From NCBI GenBank assembly GCA_019843655.1, contig JACDQD010000003.1, forward strand, positions 1,363,346 to 1,427,345: a DNA stretch of 64,000 nucleotides. The letters are read 5' to 3'. Under the pieces are notes generated by a model that saw only the letters and a list, made by a program, of their open reading frames with translations, was not told where the DNA came from and searched no databases. The position numbers and the translations under genes were made by a program. This stretch comes from Lethocerus indicus. Lineage: Eukaryota; Arthropoda; Insecta; Hemiptera; Belostomatidae. Below are positions 31,775 through 63,951 of the stretch, piece by piece (the first letter of the stretch is position 1; every line of letters begins with the position of its first letter).

Positions 31775-31846
31775 ATGGACAAATCCATTTTATCGTTATT
31801 GAAGACGAATGATAACGAATTAAAATCTTCCCTCAACAATTCTAAG
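31775..31846 (+). CDS. Swi5: SWI5 exon 1
   Basis: ATG to the donor AAG|GTGAGT. Reads MDKSILSLLKTNDNELKSSL and then NNSK. Chosen because it ends in phase 0 at a good donor. Confidence 0.6.
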
Positions 31847-31866
31847 GTGAGTCCAAACGAACCAGT

Positions 31867-31913
<47 letters not shown>

Positions 31914-32605
31914 TTGTAACTTTGTAAAGTTCCCCCCCGTTTGTTATACAATTCGGAAATGAATATAAATTAAACGTAATTAAACGAGTCTATTCCAACA
32001 CTTATGAAATAACCTTCCAAATAACTTCAGTTACAGACAGTCGAATCCTGTATTTTGACCGTTTGTAAAAAAGCTCAGTCAGTTGTGATTTCAAGTAATA
32101 ACATTAAACATTGTCAGTATCAATTGGTACCGTCCTCTTGCGTATATCAAATTTTTTTTATTTATTGAAATTTATTCGAATTGAATTTCACTACCTAGCA
32201 GTTTCGTTTTCGCGGGCGATTTTCCCTTTCTTTTCTCCCATTTTAACCGTTTTTTTTCAATTCGAACCGGTCAATCGAAACTATCCGCCGTTCAAGAGCT
32301 CCCTTCGGTGACGAATTCGATCATCGAAACAAATTTGAAACTGTTTCGAGTCATCAACCGATGGTTCCGTATTCCCACAGGACGGCTGCGAAGCATGGCG
32401 TATTTTAAAAAAATTCGAAAGAGATCTCGACGCCGAAATCGATAGTCTTAGAACGCGAGTCGACGAAGAATCTCTGTTGAACGAACTGCATCGGTACAAT
32501 CTGATGAAAGATTCGGCGCAGTCTGTTATCGGCTCGTTGGCCAACCTTCAGCGCGTTACAGTCGCCCAACTCCATAAGAATTTCAATCTGGAATCGGACT
32601 CGTGA
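31775..32605 (+). CDS. Swi5: SWI5-family DNA recombination/repair protein (two exons)
   Basis: Swi5/Sae3 forms a small complex with Sfr1/MEI5 that stabilises Rad51 or Dmc1 filaments during homologous recombination in the nucleus. Exon 1 (31775-31846, 24 codons) starts at an ATG and ends at GTGAGT. Exon 2 (32381-32605) follows TTCCCACAG in phase 0, giving 98 residues in all. The C-terminal half shows the family core: LHRYNLMKDSAQ, then GSLANLQRVT and LHKNFNL, aligned with the LHEYNxxKDxxQ, GxLAxxRGVT and LYxxFGL pattern of SWI5. An acidic/basic heptad-like helix precedes it (FERDLDAEIDSLRTRVDEE). The length is normal for small SWI5 proteins. Exon 2 is firm. Exon 1 is likely, but other first exons are possible. 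Confidence 0.85.
31870..31909. repeat. (TA)n in SWI5 intron
   Basis: A pure TA tract 24 bp past the exon 1 donor, with no FB1 sequence nearby. Confidence 0.9.
32381..32605 (+). CDS. Swi5: SWI5 exon 2 (core domain)
   Basis: 75 codons including TGA at 32603. Carries the whole conserved SWI5 C-terminal core. Confidence 0.9.
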   Translation, partial: DGCEAWRILKKFERDLDAEIDSLRTRVDEESLLNELHRYNLMKDSAQSVIGSLANLQRVTVAQLHKNFNLESDS

Positions 32606-32635
32606 ACGGTGCGAATATTTCGAAATATATTTTTC

Positions 32636-32641
32636 AATAAA
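32636..32641 (+). terminator. AATAAA polyadenylation signal, SWI5
   Basis: AATAAA 31 bp after the SWI5 stop. Further AATAAA-like sites follow. Confidence 0.7.
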
Positions 32642-34411
32642 AACCGGCTAAACAGCCGGACACTTTTTACAGTTTATATTATAACGTATAGAGCCGTACG
32701 AAATGTAAACGATACGGTCAATTTCTTATGTCTCGCTCTTTAATTCAATACCAGTGCACATTATCAGAGTCGTCATTGTGAAATTATTTTCAAATAAAAC
32801 AGTTTTTTTTCTGTAACGTTTTCGTGTCAGTTTCCTTTCTATTCACACTTTCCGTTTATTGTGTCGTGCATTCGTACGAAATAATTCTGTAACGTTTCAT
32901 CTTGCGTCTACTAGGACATAGTTTCGGTATCGAGGGATGCGAGTACTTTTTGTCAATTTTTTTTTTTAATTAACGGGGGGAAAAAATAACTATTTTTCCG
33001 GTTGTTAAAATCAATTATAACAACTCGATTAATGATTCGGTGACAATAATTTTTTTTTTAACCGCTAAAATTAAAATGAGCAATATCTATAGTCTCGTAC
33101 CGCTAATTAATCCCATTTTTTTTTACAATTAAATGGCCTATTCTGTTTCGTCCGTCCGAAGCTTTCGCGATGTTAAGAGTAAGTGGGATCGATACAAAAA
33201 CAAATTTTGAACTGAAACATTTTTTTTAGAAAACAGTCTTATGTAAAACACATAAGACCCCGGTTTGAGCCACCTAGGCCTGGTTGAGTTATATAAAACT
33301 AATATTGGAGATTTTTCATAAATTTTAATTCCCTTATTTATTACAAGTGGGTGGAATACAAAGGGTAAACTGTGATTTTTACCAAAACCTCCAGAGTATT
33401 AAAATTCAAAAGGTGATGGGGGTATATTTGAAAAAAAAAATAAAATTATACCCGAATTTTAATGTAGAAAGGGTAACGATTCTTTTAGAATTTTACTGGG
33501 CCGTTCAATTCAGTAAGTATACTTTTATTAATTGTAGTCAAGAGAGTCGCTGTTGGGTCGGAAAGAGAAAAAAAAAAATTGAAGGTTTTAGGTTAAGTTG
33601 AAGTTGGGCGGGCGACGAGCCGAGCGCTCGTAAGGCCCCGATCAGCTGATCGGCCCTTTTTAATAACCGAGCTGTGCCGACCAGGTGATTCTCACGGGTA
33701 AGGCTCCCTTGTTTCTCCGCTTTGAAATTTCCCAAGGGCGGTCACAAATTTCGGCCCGACATTTTCGTCAACCGGCCATTTTCGTCCGGCCGACCGTAAC
33801 CCGTCGGCCCTGAGTCCGTTTTCGTGTCCGCCACCCAGTCTGTATATCTGGCTATAATCCCCCCCTGTTGATGGGGGCGGGGGGGGGGGGGGGGGGGGGA
33901 AATAGTTTTTACTATTAAATTATTTCGCGAAATATCTTTCGCCAATTGCTACCGCAGCCGAACCGTTCTGTCGCCGGCTCTATTTATAAACGCGACACAG
34001 ACCGCCCAATTTATATTCATATTGGCATTCTTGGCTGTTAGTATTGTCAGCCATGTTTCTGACCGTGCGGTCGGTCAGTTGGGCCACCCAGAGTTGTTTA
34101 CAATTCGAACGTTATTTTTTTTTTTTGCCAACGTCTCGGAGGATTCTGGAGCGCGATTGATCAATTTGCGAATATTTAGTCGGCCCTTAACAGTTCCCCG
34201 TATCGAACACGACTGTAGCCCTTTTTAAATGACTCGGCTAACCTCCTCCGCCGCCGCCGCCGCCGCCGCGTATCCAGTTTTCGAATTGGGCCCAAGTGTC
34301 ATCGGCCGTTGGTTGATATTCTGAACATTTCTCTGTTCGCCCGATTGCAGATTTGCGGTTTTTATCTTCGGCCGAGTTGAAAACGGCCTGCAGAGAGAGA
34401 GAGATAGAGAG
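32642..34411. other. Intergenic, no gene recognised
   Basis: Homopolymer-rich. A G run of about 19 lies at 33,881-33,899 and a (CCG)n run at about 34,245-34,270. The latter lies 140 bp before the UBL/ZAD start codon and may be part of its promoter or 5' UTR. Confidence 0.45.
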
Positions 34412-34610
34412 ATGCAGCTGAAACTGAGAGTCGGCGTCGGCGAAACGATCACGATCAATGTCGAACAGTCGGACACTTTCCAGGACCTGTCCAACAGGCT
34501 GTTCCTGCTGGCCGGCGTCCAGGTCGACCTGAGCCAGCTGAAGTCGAACGACAAGCCGTTCGACATGTCGACCAACGTCATGCAATACTTTGCGCCGAAG
34601 ACGGAGAAAG
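34412..34610 (+). CDS. Exon 1, ubiquitin-like N-terminus
   Basis: 66 codons ending AAAG|GTCCGA in phase 1. Strong coding look (GC-rich third positions, continuous frame). The alternative in-frame donor is too close to exon 2, leaving an intron of only about 40 nt. One A too many in the GAGAAAG run would restore phase 0, which is an inference only. Confidence 0.7.
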
Positions 34611-37600
34611 GTCCGATAACGCCCCTAAATACAAATCTCCGTTTTGACAGTCGACTCGGTGTTTGTTCATTGTCGGATTCTCTTTTTTTTTTTTTTATAG
34701 CCCGAACCCGAAGAGGACGTTAAAACGCCCAAACTCTGCAGGCTGTGCAGTGAGTCGATCAGTCACGACCCTCAGTTTCTGTTCGAACAGAGGAACGACG
34801 AAATAACGTTGGTCGAAAAAGTCAACGCTTCTTTGCCGATACACGTAAGTTTTCGTCACGTTTATTTTGCCCGACCGAAAAGACTGTCGAGACCTCTTTG
34901 AAAAGGACATCAAAACTGACAATAGTCAACAGACTGACAATATACAAAGCTGTACTAAAACCGACACGGACGTAACGGAATAGAACTATGCTGTCGCTCG
35001 CATCCAAACATTCGGTCAAAAGTCCTTCCAGTACCATCCTTAATGCTCCCCCTGGGGTATGTTTCTAACCGAACAATCCATAATGACCTCAACCTACCGA
35101 CAGTGGACGAAGTCGCAAAATCACGCGTCCTTAAATTCCATTCCCGGCTCTCTCCACGTCCAAATCCACTCGTGTTCAGACCCATCCGTTATCGGGCTTA
35201 AACGCCACCGGCCCAGAAACTTTCTGTAGGGCCGGATACGGGTCGAAAGTACCGTCACTGGACGGCGTCTTTATCGAGCGAAAAACAAGTCAAACAAACT
35301 GCAATTGTACCTATAACTGGCATATAGTTCATTGTACAATAAATAAAGTTAAAAAGAAACCGATATGCTTCAATTTCAAAATAAGTATAGACTATAAACA
35401 TGTCCCGGTTTTTACATTCCGTCTATTACATTTTCAATTGAAGTAATAGTACAAAAAGGCCGTGTTGTGAACATGTGTTTTTAATACATGAATTAATCTT
35501 TTACTGAGTGCAATAATCGATTCGATTTATTTAATGGATGAAATCTGGTGTTTTTCTTTAAAGACCTTCAAAATAAGTAAATAATGTAAAACCAGGCGAT
35601 TGTATGAAATATGTCCCGCTTTTATATTCTCTTTGTTATAGTTTTTGCCGAAATAAAACTAAATACAGACCGTGTCGTGAATACGCAAGTTTTCAATAAG
35701 CGTTCCGAGTTTCCAACTCTCCGTCTTGTGATCCGTTGCACTTTCAAAATAAGTGTAACCTATAAATACTGTAACACTAATTATCAAAAGAGGGAAACCT
35801 TATTTGGTTTTATGTTCCGTTTATTGCATTTTTGACCGAAATAATAGTACAGAAGGACCGTTCAGTGGACGTACACGTTTTTAATTAGGTTATTTATAAC
35901 TTTCTTTTGAAAAAATTTGTTCCAACATCAGATTTCAGACACGGTTTATTTATTGAATTGTTGAACAATACAATTGTCGGTCTCTACTCCGATTATTAAT
36001 GGAGTTAATTCGAAATTTTGGAATTTTACTTACGATGACAGATTTCGGAGACGGTGAAACTTTAGATCCAATACAATTACAGCATTCGACTTAAAGTCTT
36101 GTTCGTTTTTGTGCCAACGTCAATCTTAAGAATTCCGAGATTTCGCTCCCGTGGAGCCGGAGGTCAGCGGTTCGATTGAATACCACTAGCATTGACAATT
36201 TCGCGGAAAATAAGGCGAATCTGAGATCGTTACTTGTTCTGTTATACCGATACATTTTGTTAGTTAACAAATATATAAAAGTATAAACTGTCAGTAACGA
36301 TATCGAAATTTTCATTTCAGGTCACGATGAAGGATCAACTGCCCAAACAGATTTGTACATCGTGTCTGGCCTGTCTAAACAACAGCTACGATTTCATGAT
36401 GAAAGTTGTCAAGGCACAAAAATGTCTAGAAAATGTATATAGTGTAAAGGAAAAGTAAGTAGGATTCGTGGATGTAATTCGTGAAATGGGGGGAAAAAAG
36501 AGTAGTACATTTTTTTCTTTTTCAGAGTATATATATATATATATTAATGGTGCCCGTAAGTAATGTCATTTTTTATGTAAAAGAAGTATTTTTTTTATAT
36601 TTAAAAATAATAAAACTTTAATTTCGTTTCTTCGTTACCATCGTTATTGATGACCTCTGTCCATATTTCTGTCAAACTTTTCAACGCCCGTCTTGAACGA
36701 AGAGGACAGTTTCGAATTGAAATTTAAATTAAATTTTTTTTTTCACGAACGAAACACACAAACCTCTGGCTACAGATCTTTCTGCGTACCTAGTCTAGTG
36801 TGTGTTTATAAAAGAATATAATAGTTTATAATAAAATAGCCTATATACAACCGAACCAGACGAAATAGCAATGTTCTGTGCATCCAACGGTTTCTGGAGG
36901 ATTGTTACTGTCAACACGAATTGCTGCGATGAATTTTCAAAGTGAAAAATATTCATGAAACACACTTGAAATTCGTAATAAAATGCAATTGCAATGCAAA
37001 ATAACGGACGAGTAACGGGGGGGGGAAGTAGTACGAAAATTTTCATTTCAACATAAGAGTGCACAGGATCACTTCAAAAGAGTTCAGTTTGGACGGAATC
37101 CGACGCAATGCAATAAATTTTTAATCGCGATAGTAAATTTTTCGGATTGGTTAATTTTCAATTATCTGGTCGCGACGACTCATTTATTTTATTTATTATT
37201 TTACGAATAAAACGGTGCGCTCAAAGTAGTACCGATTTTCAACACTTCAGCCATTCTCACTCAGGCAGTTTATGACGTGGGGAAAATGGGCGATATAAAT
37301 CCGAATTTAAAACCTGAAATGTGACCAAATCGCGTCCATCACTCCGAGTCAACACGACAATGGGAGAAGTTTTCGATAGAACCGATCGTAAACTTGTAAA
37401 CGTATAACCGACGCTGGCAATGCTCAATTCCAACTTGCATATTATTATTGCTGTTATTAATTACTGGTTCGTTTATTTCTTTTTTTTTTTTCCAGAGACA
37501 ACCAGTGCCGCAGTTATCCGAGCGGCGAGTGCTGTCCCCTGTGCATGGTCGGCAGGTTAAAAACGCTCGAGAACAGAAACAGGACTGGTAACGGTACGAC

Positions 37601-38379
37601 TTCGACGCCGGCCAACAAGAAGGAGAACGTCGTTAAAAAGGACGTCGTAATTTCGGTACCGCGAAATTCCAACGTTAAGAAGGAGCCTGTTGTAAACAAT
37701 ATTGTCAATAACAGGTTTCATCTTAAAAATGAGGTTATATTTGATGAGGGTCTAATGGACAAAGGTGAAGCAATTAATTCTAACAGTATGTTTCATTCTG
37801 AAATTAGTATATCCTTATTATATTAATTTAGTATTAAAAAATAGAATAAGTTATTCTACTAACAAAAAGAACTTTGTATGAAGTATTTTTTTTTGTAGAT
37901 TATAGCTATATTGTAATACCTCGATTAGTGCAATTAATCGTTCACTGAGATATACCAGATAATTCGAAAACGGACTAATAAAACTTAACAACCGATGGAA
38001 ATTATTATATGACGAATCTTGAAAACTTAAATTGTTACTTTTACGTTTTAATGTCTCCACCGGGTATACGGACAAACAAAACATGTAGGAAATTTTTGGG
38101 CCCAGAACGTATTTTTTTTTGTTTAAAAATCAAATTCCTACATATTTTTATCTTCTTCTTTATCGAGAGCGAACAAGCGAAAAAAATGATATCTTGCAAT
38201 TGTACTGATAACAATAAAGCTTGAGATTGTACAATAAATGAAAAAAAAAAAATAACAATAATGCCTGTAATGTCGGAATATTCAAGTCCGATATAATGAG
38301 ATCGTGATTCGGGGGATGTTACTGCATGGCTTAGTATAATAAAACTATATAATTAGTAGTTGAATGAATGTATGTGTGT

Positions 38380-38419
<40 letters not shown>

Positions 38420-41202
38420 AGAGTTAGTTTTACTTATTTAAAATTTTAATGACCAGACTTTTATGTGTGGTATAAGCCATAATTGCATGTTGAGTCAGAA
38501 ATACCACAGATTTTGTGCGTTTCTGTCTCCTTTTCTTCCCCCCCCCCAAACGGTATTGTGACCACACACTTTCGTTCTCCGTTCCAGAATACTATTTCGA
38601 GGACGAAATCGTTACCGGATACTGGGACGGCAACATACCGAACAACGTCGAAATTATGGGTATGAAAAAGTTCAGAAAACGGCAGAAGGTGGAAGACGAC
38701 GCCGACTGGACAATTGACGAGGAGTACGTACCGGTCAGCAGGAGGGGAAGGCCGAAGGGCACTAAAAACAAACCAAAAGTTCGTTGCCACTGAACACTGT
38801 TTAATTGTTGTTGTGTCGGGTGCACTGCTCTCGTTCCGAGCCTAGAATCGTCCGTTTTGTCTTTCGGCCGTCTTCAGTTGCGGTGACATTTATCATTTCG
38901 ATAAATCGGCGTTATACCGCACGCAGTTATCAATAGTCGGAGCAAATTTGTTCGTCTCTCTTTTAGGAAAAAGATCTTGTGCACTGTCTGTATAAACCGA
39001 AATGTCTTGTTATTGTAAATTTTGATTTTTTAAAAAATATCTACAATTAAACATTTCAATTTTTTACTGCGTGTTGTTTCTGTGTTGAGAATTTATTTTT
39101 TTTTTTTATATGGGGGTCTCATAATTATTAGTGTCAGGTGTAGAGCAAATCGTGAATGGACGTTTTACTCTATTTAGATAATAGAAACGTTCTTATTTTA
39201 TCGAATCGTTAAATTTAACCGTTCTTCTAAAAGGCAGTACCAAAAATGTAAAGCAATCCTATATAAATATAAATATTTTAGTATACTATCAATTTAAGAT
39301 GACTGCTGCTGTATTGAAATTTAAGAAAAAATTGACTCGAAGCGATGAAGATATATCCGAGTGAAATTGAATAAACGATTCCAGAGATTGTTGTTGTTGT
39401 AACTTCGTTAAAGAGAAATCTCGGCGCGACGCAACAATTATTTGTACATTCAAAATTGTTTGTCCATTTAAATTTTATTCGGAATTCATCCAAAATATAT
39501 ATATATACTCTGTGGGCAATATACAATTCCGCCTTATTGTCGCCGACTGTATACAGGACGCATCGGAACTTTATTATATTTTCATATTGTTTCGAACAGT
39601 CGTAAATTAGTTTAAATTAATCGCACGGTTTTTTTTATATATATATATATATATATAAGTAGTCACTTTAGAGTACAGTAAGTCGAACGGCAGGTATTGA
39701 TTTCGCTTAATTAAATTATGGAATGTGATAATTATACCCGACAGTTGTGTAATATGAATTTTTAACTACTCTGGCGGAAAATTATAATGTTTTTTCCCGC
39801 TGTCGAGGGTACGTTGTTATGAAATTATTATTGATTGTAAGAAAAAAAAAAATAAACAGTATAAAATGTAATTTTGAAACCGATGTTACTGTCTTAGAAA
39901 TAAATGTGTGGCTGAAAAATTTTTTACCACGTCTTTTCGACAACATATCTCTCTCTCTCTCTGTCTGTTTTTTGAATAACGAATGCTTTCACTTTGGAGT
40001 CGAAAGTCGAGACTGTCCTCCGGGGGCGGATGATATCGATGCCCGCTTTTTTTTCTTTCGTTTCAACGATTTCGGTTTTGGCCGTGGGGGAGGAGGGACG
40101 GGATTCGATTTCGTTTTTTCTTTTAAAAATTCTCAGCCGAGTGGACTATTTAAATTTTTGTTTTGTTCTTTTGTTTGTTTTTTTTTTTAGATAGTAACAC
40201 CCGTAGTGGAGAAGAGCTGCGCCCTGTGCGGTTGGCTGGGCGCTGACACCGATTTGTACCCGCACGCCATCAATCAACATTGCCAGCCCGACATGGGCTA
40301 TTTCCCTTGCCCGTTGTGCAAAGCGAAACAAGTGAACGAAATGGTTTTAGAATCGCATATCAACAGGCACAACATGCAGACGCACAGTAAAGTTGGTACT
40401 TTGATTCAGATTTCTTTTTTTTTTTACCGACCCAGAGCGAGCGTTGGATCTAAGTATACTACGATTTTCACTCTTACCGAGTACAATTTTCGAATCGACA
40501 CCGCAAGTGGATCTCATACGTCGCCGGTATACAACAACGGTATAGACCAGTTCTCGCTAAAGGGCAGCAGTGAGTTGAAGATTAACGCGGAAAAGTATTG
40601 CGAATTCGAACTTTTTTGTCCACTGTCCGTTGTACAATTTCTTAATAAGTAGTGGCCACTTTAAAGCCCCCATAAACTCGCGTCCATCTTAATGACATTT
40701 ATTGAAATGAGCCAATTCAATATTATCACTGTGCCGTTGTACAGTTGTACGGAAGAATTTGAATCCGGTCGAGGGTCAAACAGAAATCCGTCGTTTCGCC
40801 TGGATTCGATTGAGATCCACTTCGTTGTTAAAATAAAATATTTGCAATCGAAGATTAAAGTGTCCCCCTGAAAACTAGTCAACATTTTTTTTTCCCTTCA
40901 ACTGCGAATTTGACAAACAAATATAATCTATTACAAGGAACTCTCGTACATTTGAATAAATATCGTAACATAAACTAACCTTTTCAACTATTTTCCTATA
41001 TTATCCCTTCATCGCGTCTTCACGAAAAATTCAATTTCTCATCACGCGCCATATGTTAACAGCAGACGACAAAAAAATGTATAAAACAAAAATTAAAAAA
41101 AAAATAAAAAATCTTATTAAATATATGTCATTATTGTAAAATTGTACTCATAATTTTTTATTCCGTTTGAAAATAGTTTGTTTTTTTTTTGTTTCAGGCT
41201 AG
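34412..41202 (+). CDS. Ubiquitin-like / ZAD / C2H2 zinc-finger protein
   Basis: A probable DNA-binding regulator. Exon 1 encodes a ubiquitin-like start: about half of the first 22 residues equal ubiquitin, including MQ, GxTIT and VExSDT. Exons 2-3 encode a ZAD, the insect zinc-coordinating dimerisation domain (CRLCSE, then CTSCLAC). Exon 4 has GECCPLCMVGR and a Lys-rich linker. Exon 5 ends in an AT-hook-like RRGRPKGTK. It either reads through to TGA at 38791 or splices (weak donor GTTCGT) in phase 0 to exon 6. Exon 6 has two C2H2 fingers (CALC..H..H, CPLC..H..H), and exon 7 gives an immediate TAG. The long form is about 385 residues, short of fingers for a ZAD protein. The exon 1 to exon 2 phases disagree by one base (1 against 0), so exon 1 membership is likely but unproven. 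Confidence 0.75.
34701..34844 (+). CDS. Exon 2, first half of ZAD
   Basis: Acceptor TTTATAG, donor GTAAGT, 48 codons in phase 0. The first zinc-ligand pair is in KLCRLCSE. Confidence 0.9.
34845..36320. other. Intron 2, no feature recognised
   Basis: AT-rich with no recognised repeat. A GGTTCGATTGA (pol III B-box-like) at about 36,172 has no tRNA fold around it. Confidence 0.4.
36321..36454 (+). CDS. Exon 3, second half of ZAD
   Basis: Acceptor TTTCAG, donor GTAAGT, leaves in phase 2. The second zinc-ligand pair is in QICTSCLACLNNSYDF. Confidence 0.9.
36546..36725 (+). mobile_element. Possible second mariner-related MITE (diverged)
   Basis: TTAATGGTGCCCGTAAGTAA resembles a mariner terminal repeat. 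Downstream blocks (AAAACTTTAATTTCGTTTC, then TATTTCTGTCAAACTTTTC) follow the order seen in the MITE family above. No right TIR is clear. Confidence 0.35.
37496..37785 (+). CDS. Exon 4, Cys motif and basic linker
   Basis: Acceptor TTTCCAG (phase 2 in). Donor A|GTATGT (phase 1 out). Reads DNQCRSYPSGECCPLCMVGR, then a Lys/Asn-rich linker with NVVKKDVVISVPR. If unspliced, the frame stays open to 37,826. Confidence 0.8.
38383..38420. repeat. (TA)n in ZAD intron 4
   Basis: A pure TA tract. An FB1 edge remnant follows about 80 bp downstream. Confidence 0.9.
38498..38535 (+). mobile_element. FB1 edge remnant
   Basis: AATACCACAGATTTTGTGCG then TTTCTGTCTCCTTTT is the left edge of an FB1 element cut off 50 bp before exon 5. 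It supplies part of the pyrimidine-rich stretch before the exon 5 acceptor. Confidence 0.5.
38588..38793 (+). CDS. Exon 5, acidic/basic tail with AT-hook-like motif, short-form end
   Basis: Acceptor CGTTCCAG. Reads YYFEDEIVTGYWDGNIPNN, later DADWTIDEEYVPV and SRRGRPKGTKNKP. The stop is at 38791-38793. A phase-0 GT at 38779 could instead join it to exon 6. Confidence 0.8.
38794..40190. other. Short-form 3' UTR / intron 5
   Basis: An FB1-like scrap (CTTTCGGCCGTCTTCAGTTG) lies at about 38,860. ATTAAA near 39,046 could serve the short form as a poly(A) signal. A (TA)n tract lies at 39,637-39,656. No other gene recognised. Confidence 0.4.
40191..40386 (+). CDS. Exon 6, two C2H2 zinc fingers
   Basis: Acceptor TTTTTTAG, donor A|GTAAAG. 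Finger 1 is CALC-x11-H-x4-H. Finger 2 is CPLC-x12-H-x3-H. Enters in phase 0, fitting the alternative exon 5 donor. Confidence 0.75.
41198..41202 (+). CDS. Exon 7, stop codon of the long form
   Basis: Acceptor TTTCAG. The carried base plus GC completes Ser, then TAG at 41200. The rest is 3' UTR. Confidence 0.5.
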
Positions 41203-41407
41203 CACAAGCTCGTAATCGGCAAACCGAAGGAATACAAATTACTGTCGAAGGTGTAAATGTAATACAAAAGTTATGTTGTTTGTACAACAGCCCGGCGATG
41301 GAACCCGACCGAGTGTTTCTGTTTGAGACCCCGTAAAACAATATTATACATAAGACATTGTATTTATACTTTTCTTCTCTCTCTTTTTTTTTTTAATTCA
41401 TCGGTTC

Positions 41408-41413
41408 AATAAA
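41408..41413 (+). terminator. AATAAA polyadenylation signal, ZAD long form
   Basis: AATAAA about 205 bp after the exon 7 stop. Confidence 0.6.
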
Positions 41414-42881
41414 AATATTGTTAAAACGATGAGAACTGGGTTGTATTGTTTAAAAAAAAATATACTGTAAGGCTTAAATTAATTTGTATCGTTTGCATTT
41501 TTGTGGTTTTTCTTTTTCTTTTTTTTGTTTTAATTAAAAATTGTGAATATGTAAAAAAAAATTATGCGAATATTCTAGTTATGTTGAATAATTCCAATTT
41601 TAGTTGAAACAATATTGAATAGAAACAGAACTGCCATTCGAGCGTGTTTATTACCTTTTATCACACCGCTATTATTATTATTCTGTAGAATTAAAATGCT
41701 ATTTTTATAAATCGAGATGTGTATATTTAGTTTAATCGATCTCCACTGAATATATGAATTTATTGAGTTTGAAATATTGAGTTGCGATACATTTTTTTTT
41801 TTTTTTTAATTACTGTAAATTTAATGTATGGGGTTCGAATTTAGAACCGAGACTGATTTAGAAAAGACACAATTAAAGCTGTTTTCGAAAAAATAAACTA
41901 TTATTTATATATATTCGTCTTCCTCAAAATTGGAATGCAGTTTATATTGGGTGGAAATATTGGTTTTGAAATATACACAAGTGTTATTACAGTTTTTTGT
42001 TGGCTAATTTTTATTTTAAACCCGCAAATAAAAATTGAAATATCGTTTTATCAGTCCGCCTGTTGTTTTTTTTTTTTTTTGCGACATTTTCAAAATTTTT
42101 TTTTAACGGATATATAAACGCCAAGAGGATATAGATGGGAGCGCAAGAGACATTTTGGTAATACCAATTTTTTCGACAAAAAAAAAAAACGCGAAAATAG
42201 CGTTTAATTTAATTTTTTACACTGATAAACGTGCGAAATTTTCCGTAATTAGTTTAATTCTTTGAGAAAAATTATCTTGCGTTCGATTGAACGAATACGG
42301 TGTGTATAATAGGGTCGATCGTATGAATGATTAATATCGGGCGTTATAAAAATATACATTATTTTCCGAGAGTTTGTTTAAAGTCGGTTAGGGGACGAAA
42401 TTTTAATTTGTGTCAGGGACGTTGATATAGAGTGAGAGTGAAATTTTTAGTCGAGGCCGTAGTTAGTTGGAGGGATATTTTGCCCGTGCGCCATCGTCGC
42501 CGTCAACACTGTCTTGGACATCATAACAAAAACTTAATTGCCTATCCCTCAGTGTAATTGTACCCAGTGTGTTTTCTTCGATATTTGATACGTGCGGGGC
42601 CCCGTCCGGGATATGTTTTCTGGGAGGGTTTAAATTTTTTGAAAAGTTTGTTTTTCCGTCCCCCCAACTTGGTTTTATGCCGGCGGAAATAATTTTCAAC
42701 CCCCTTAGCCCCCCCACCGCCACCACCCACCCCCGAATGGACGACAGATCCGTAATTACTCCCAGTTGTCGTCCCTTTCTCTCAATTGGAAACTCCCTCG
42801 TCCGGGCCGTCGGCGGCGGCGGCGTGGGGGAGTTCTTCTAAGTGGGGGCTAATTCTTCCAGAACGGTCATGATTTATTATT
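41414..42881. other. Intergenic and Apc 5' flank
   Basis: A short match to the 22/31-kb dispersed repeat lies at about 42,001-42,040. A GC-richer stretch with a GGC run (about 42,800-42,830) and an acceptor-like TTCTTCCAG just before the start codon probably mark the Apc promoter and 5' UTR. Confidence 0.4.
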
Positions 42882-63732
<20,851 letters not shown>

Positions 63733-63782
63733 GTCAGTAATAGTCGTGAAAAGTATTTATAATTACAATTTTCAGAATACCT

Positions 63783-63951
63783 TTCTTTGTGGTCTGCCAG
63801 GGTTTCTGTCTCCTCTCGCCGGTTTGGTCTTTTTTGCTAGACCGGTTTTGGCACCTTCAGTGGCGGTGTTAGTCACTTTTAGCACTTTGGATGTTTTTTG
63901 AACATCCTCACTGCACTGTCACTGTCACTTGTACTGTGGTGGTTGTCTGTG

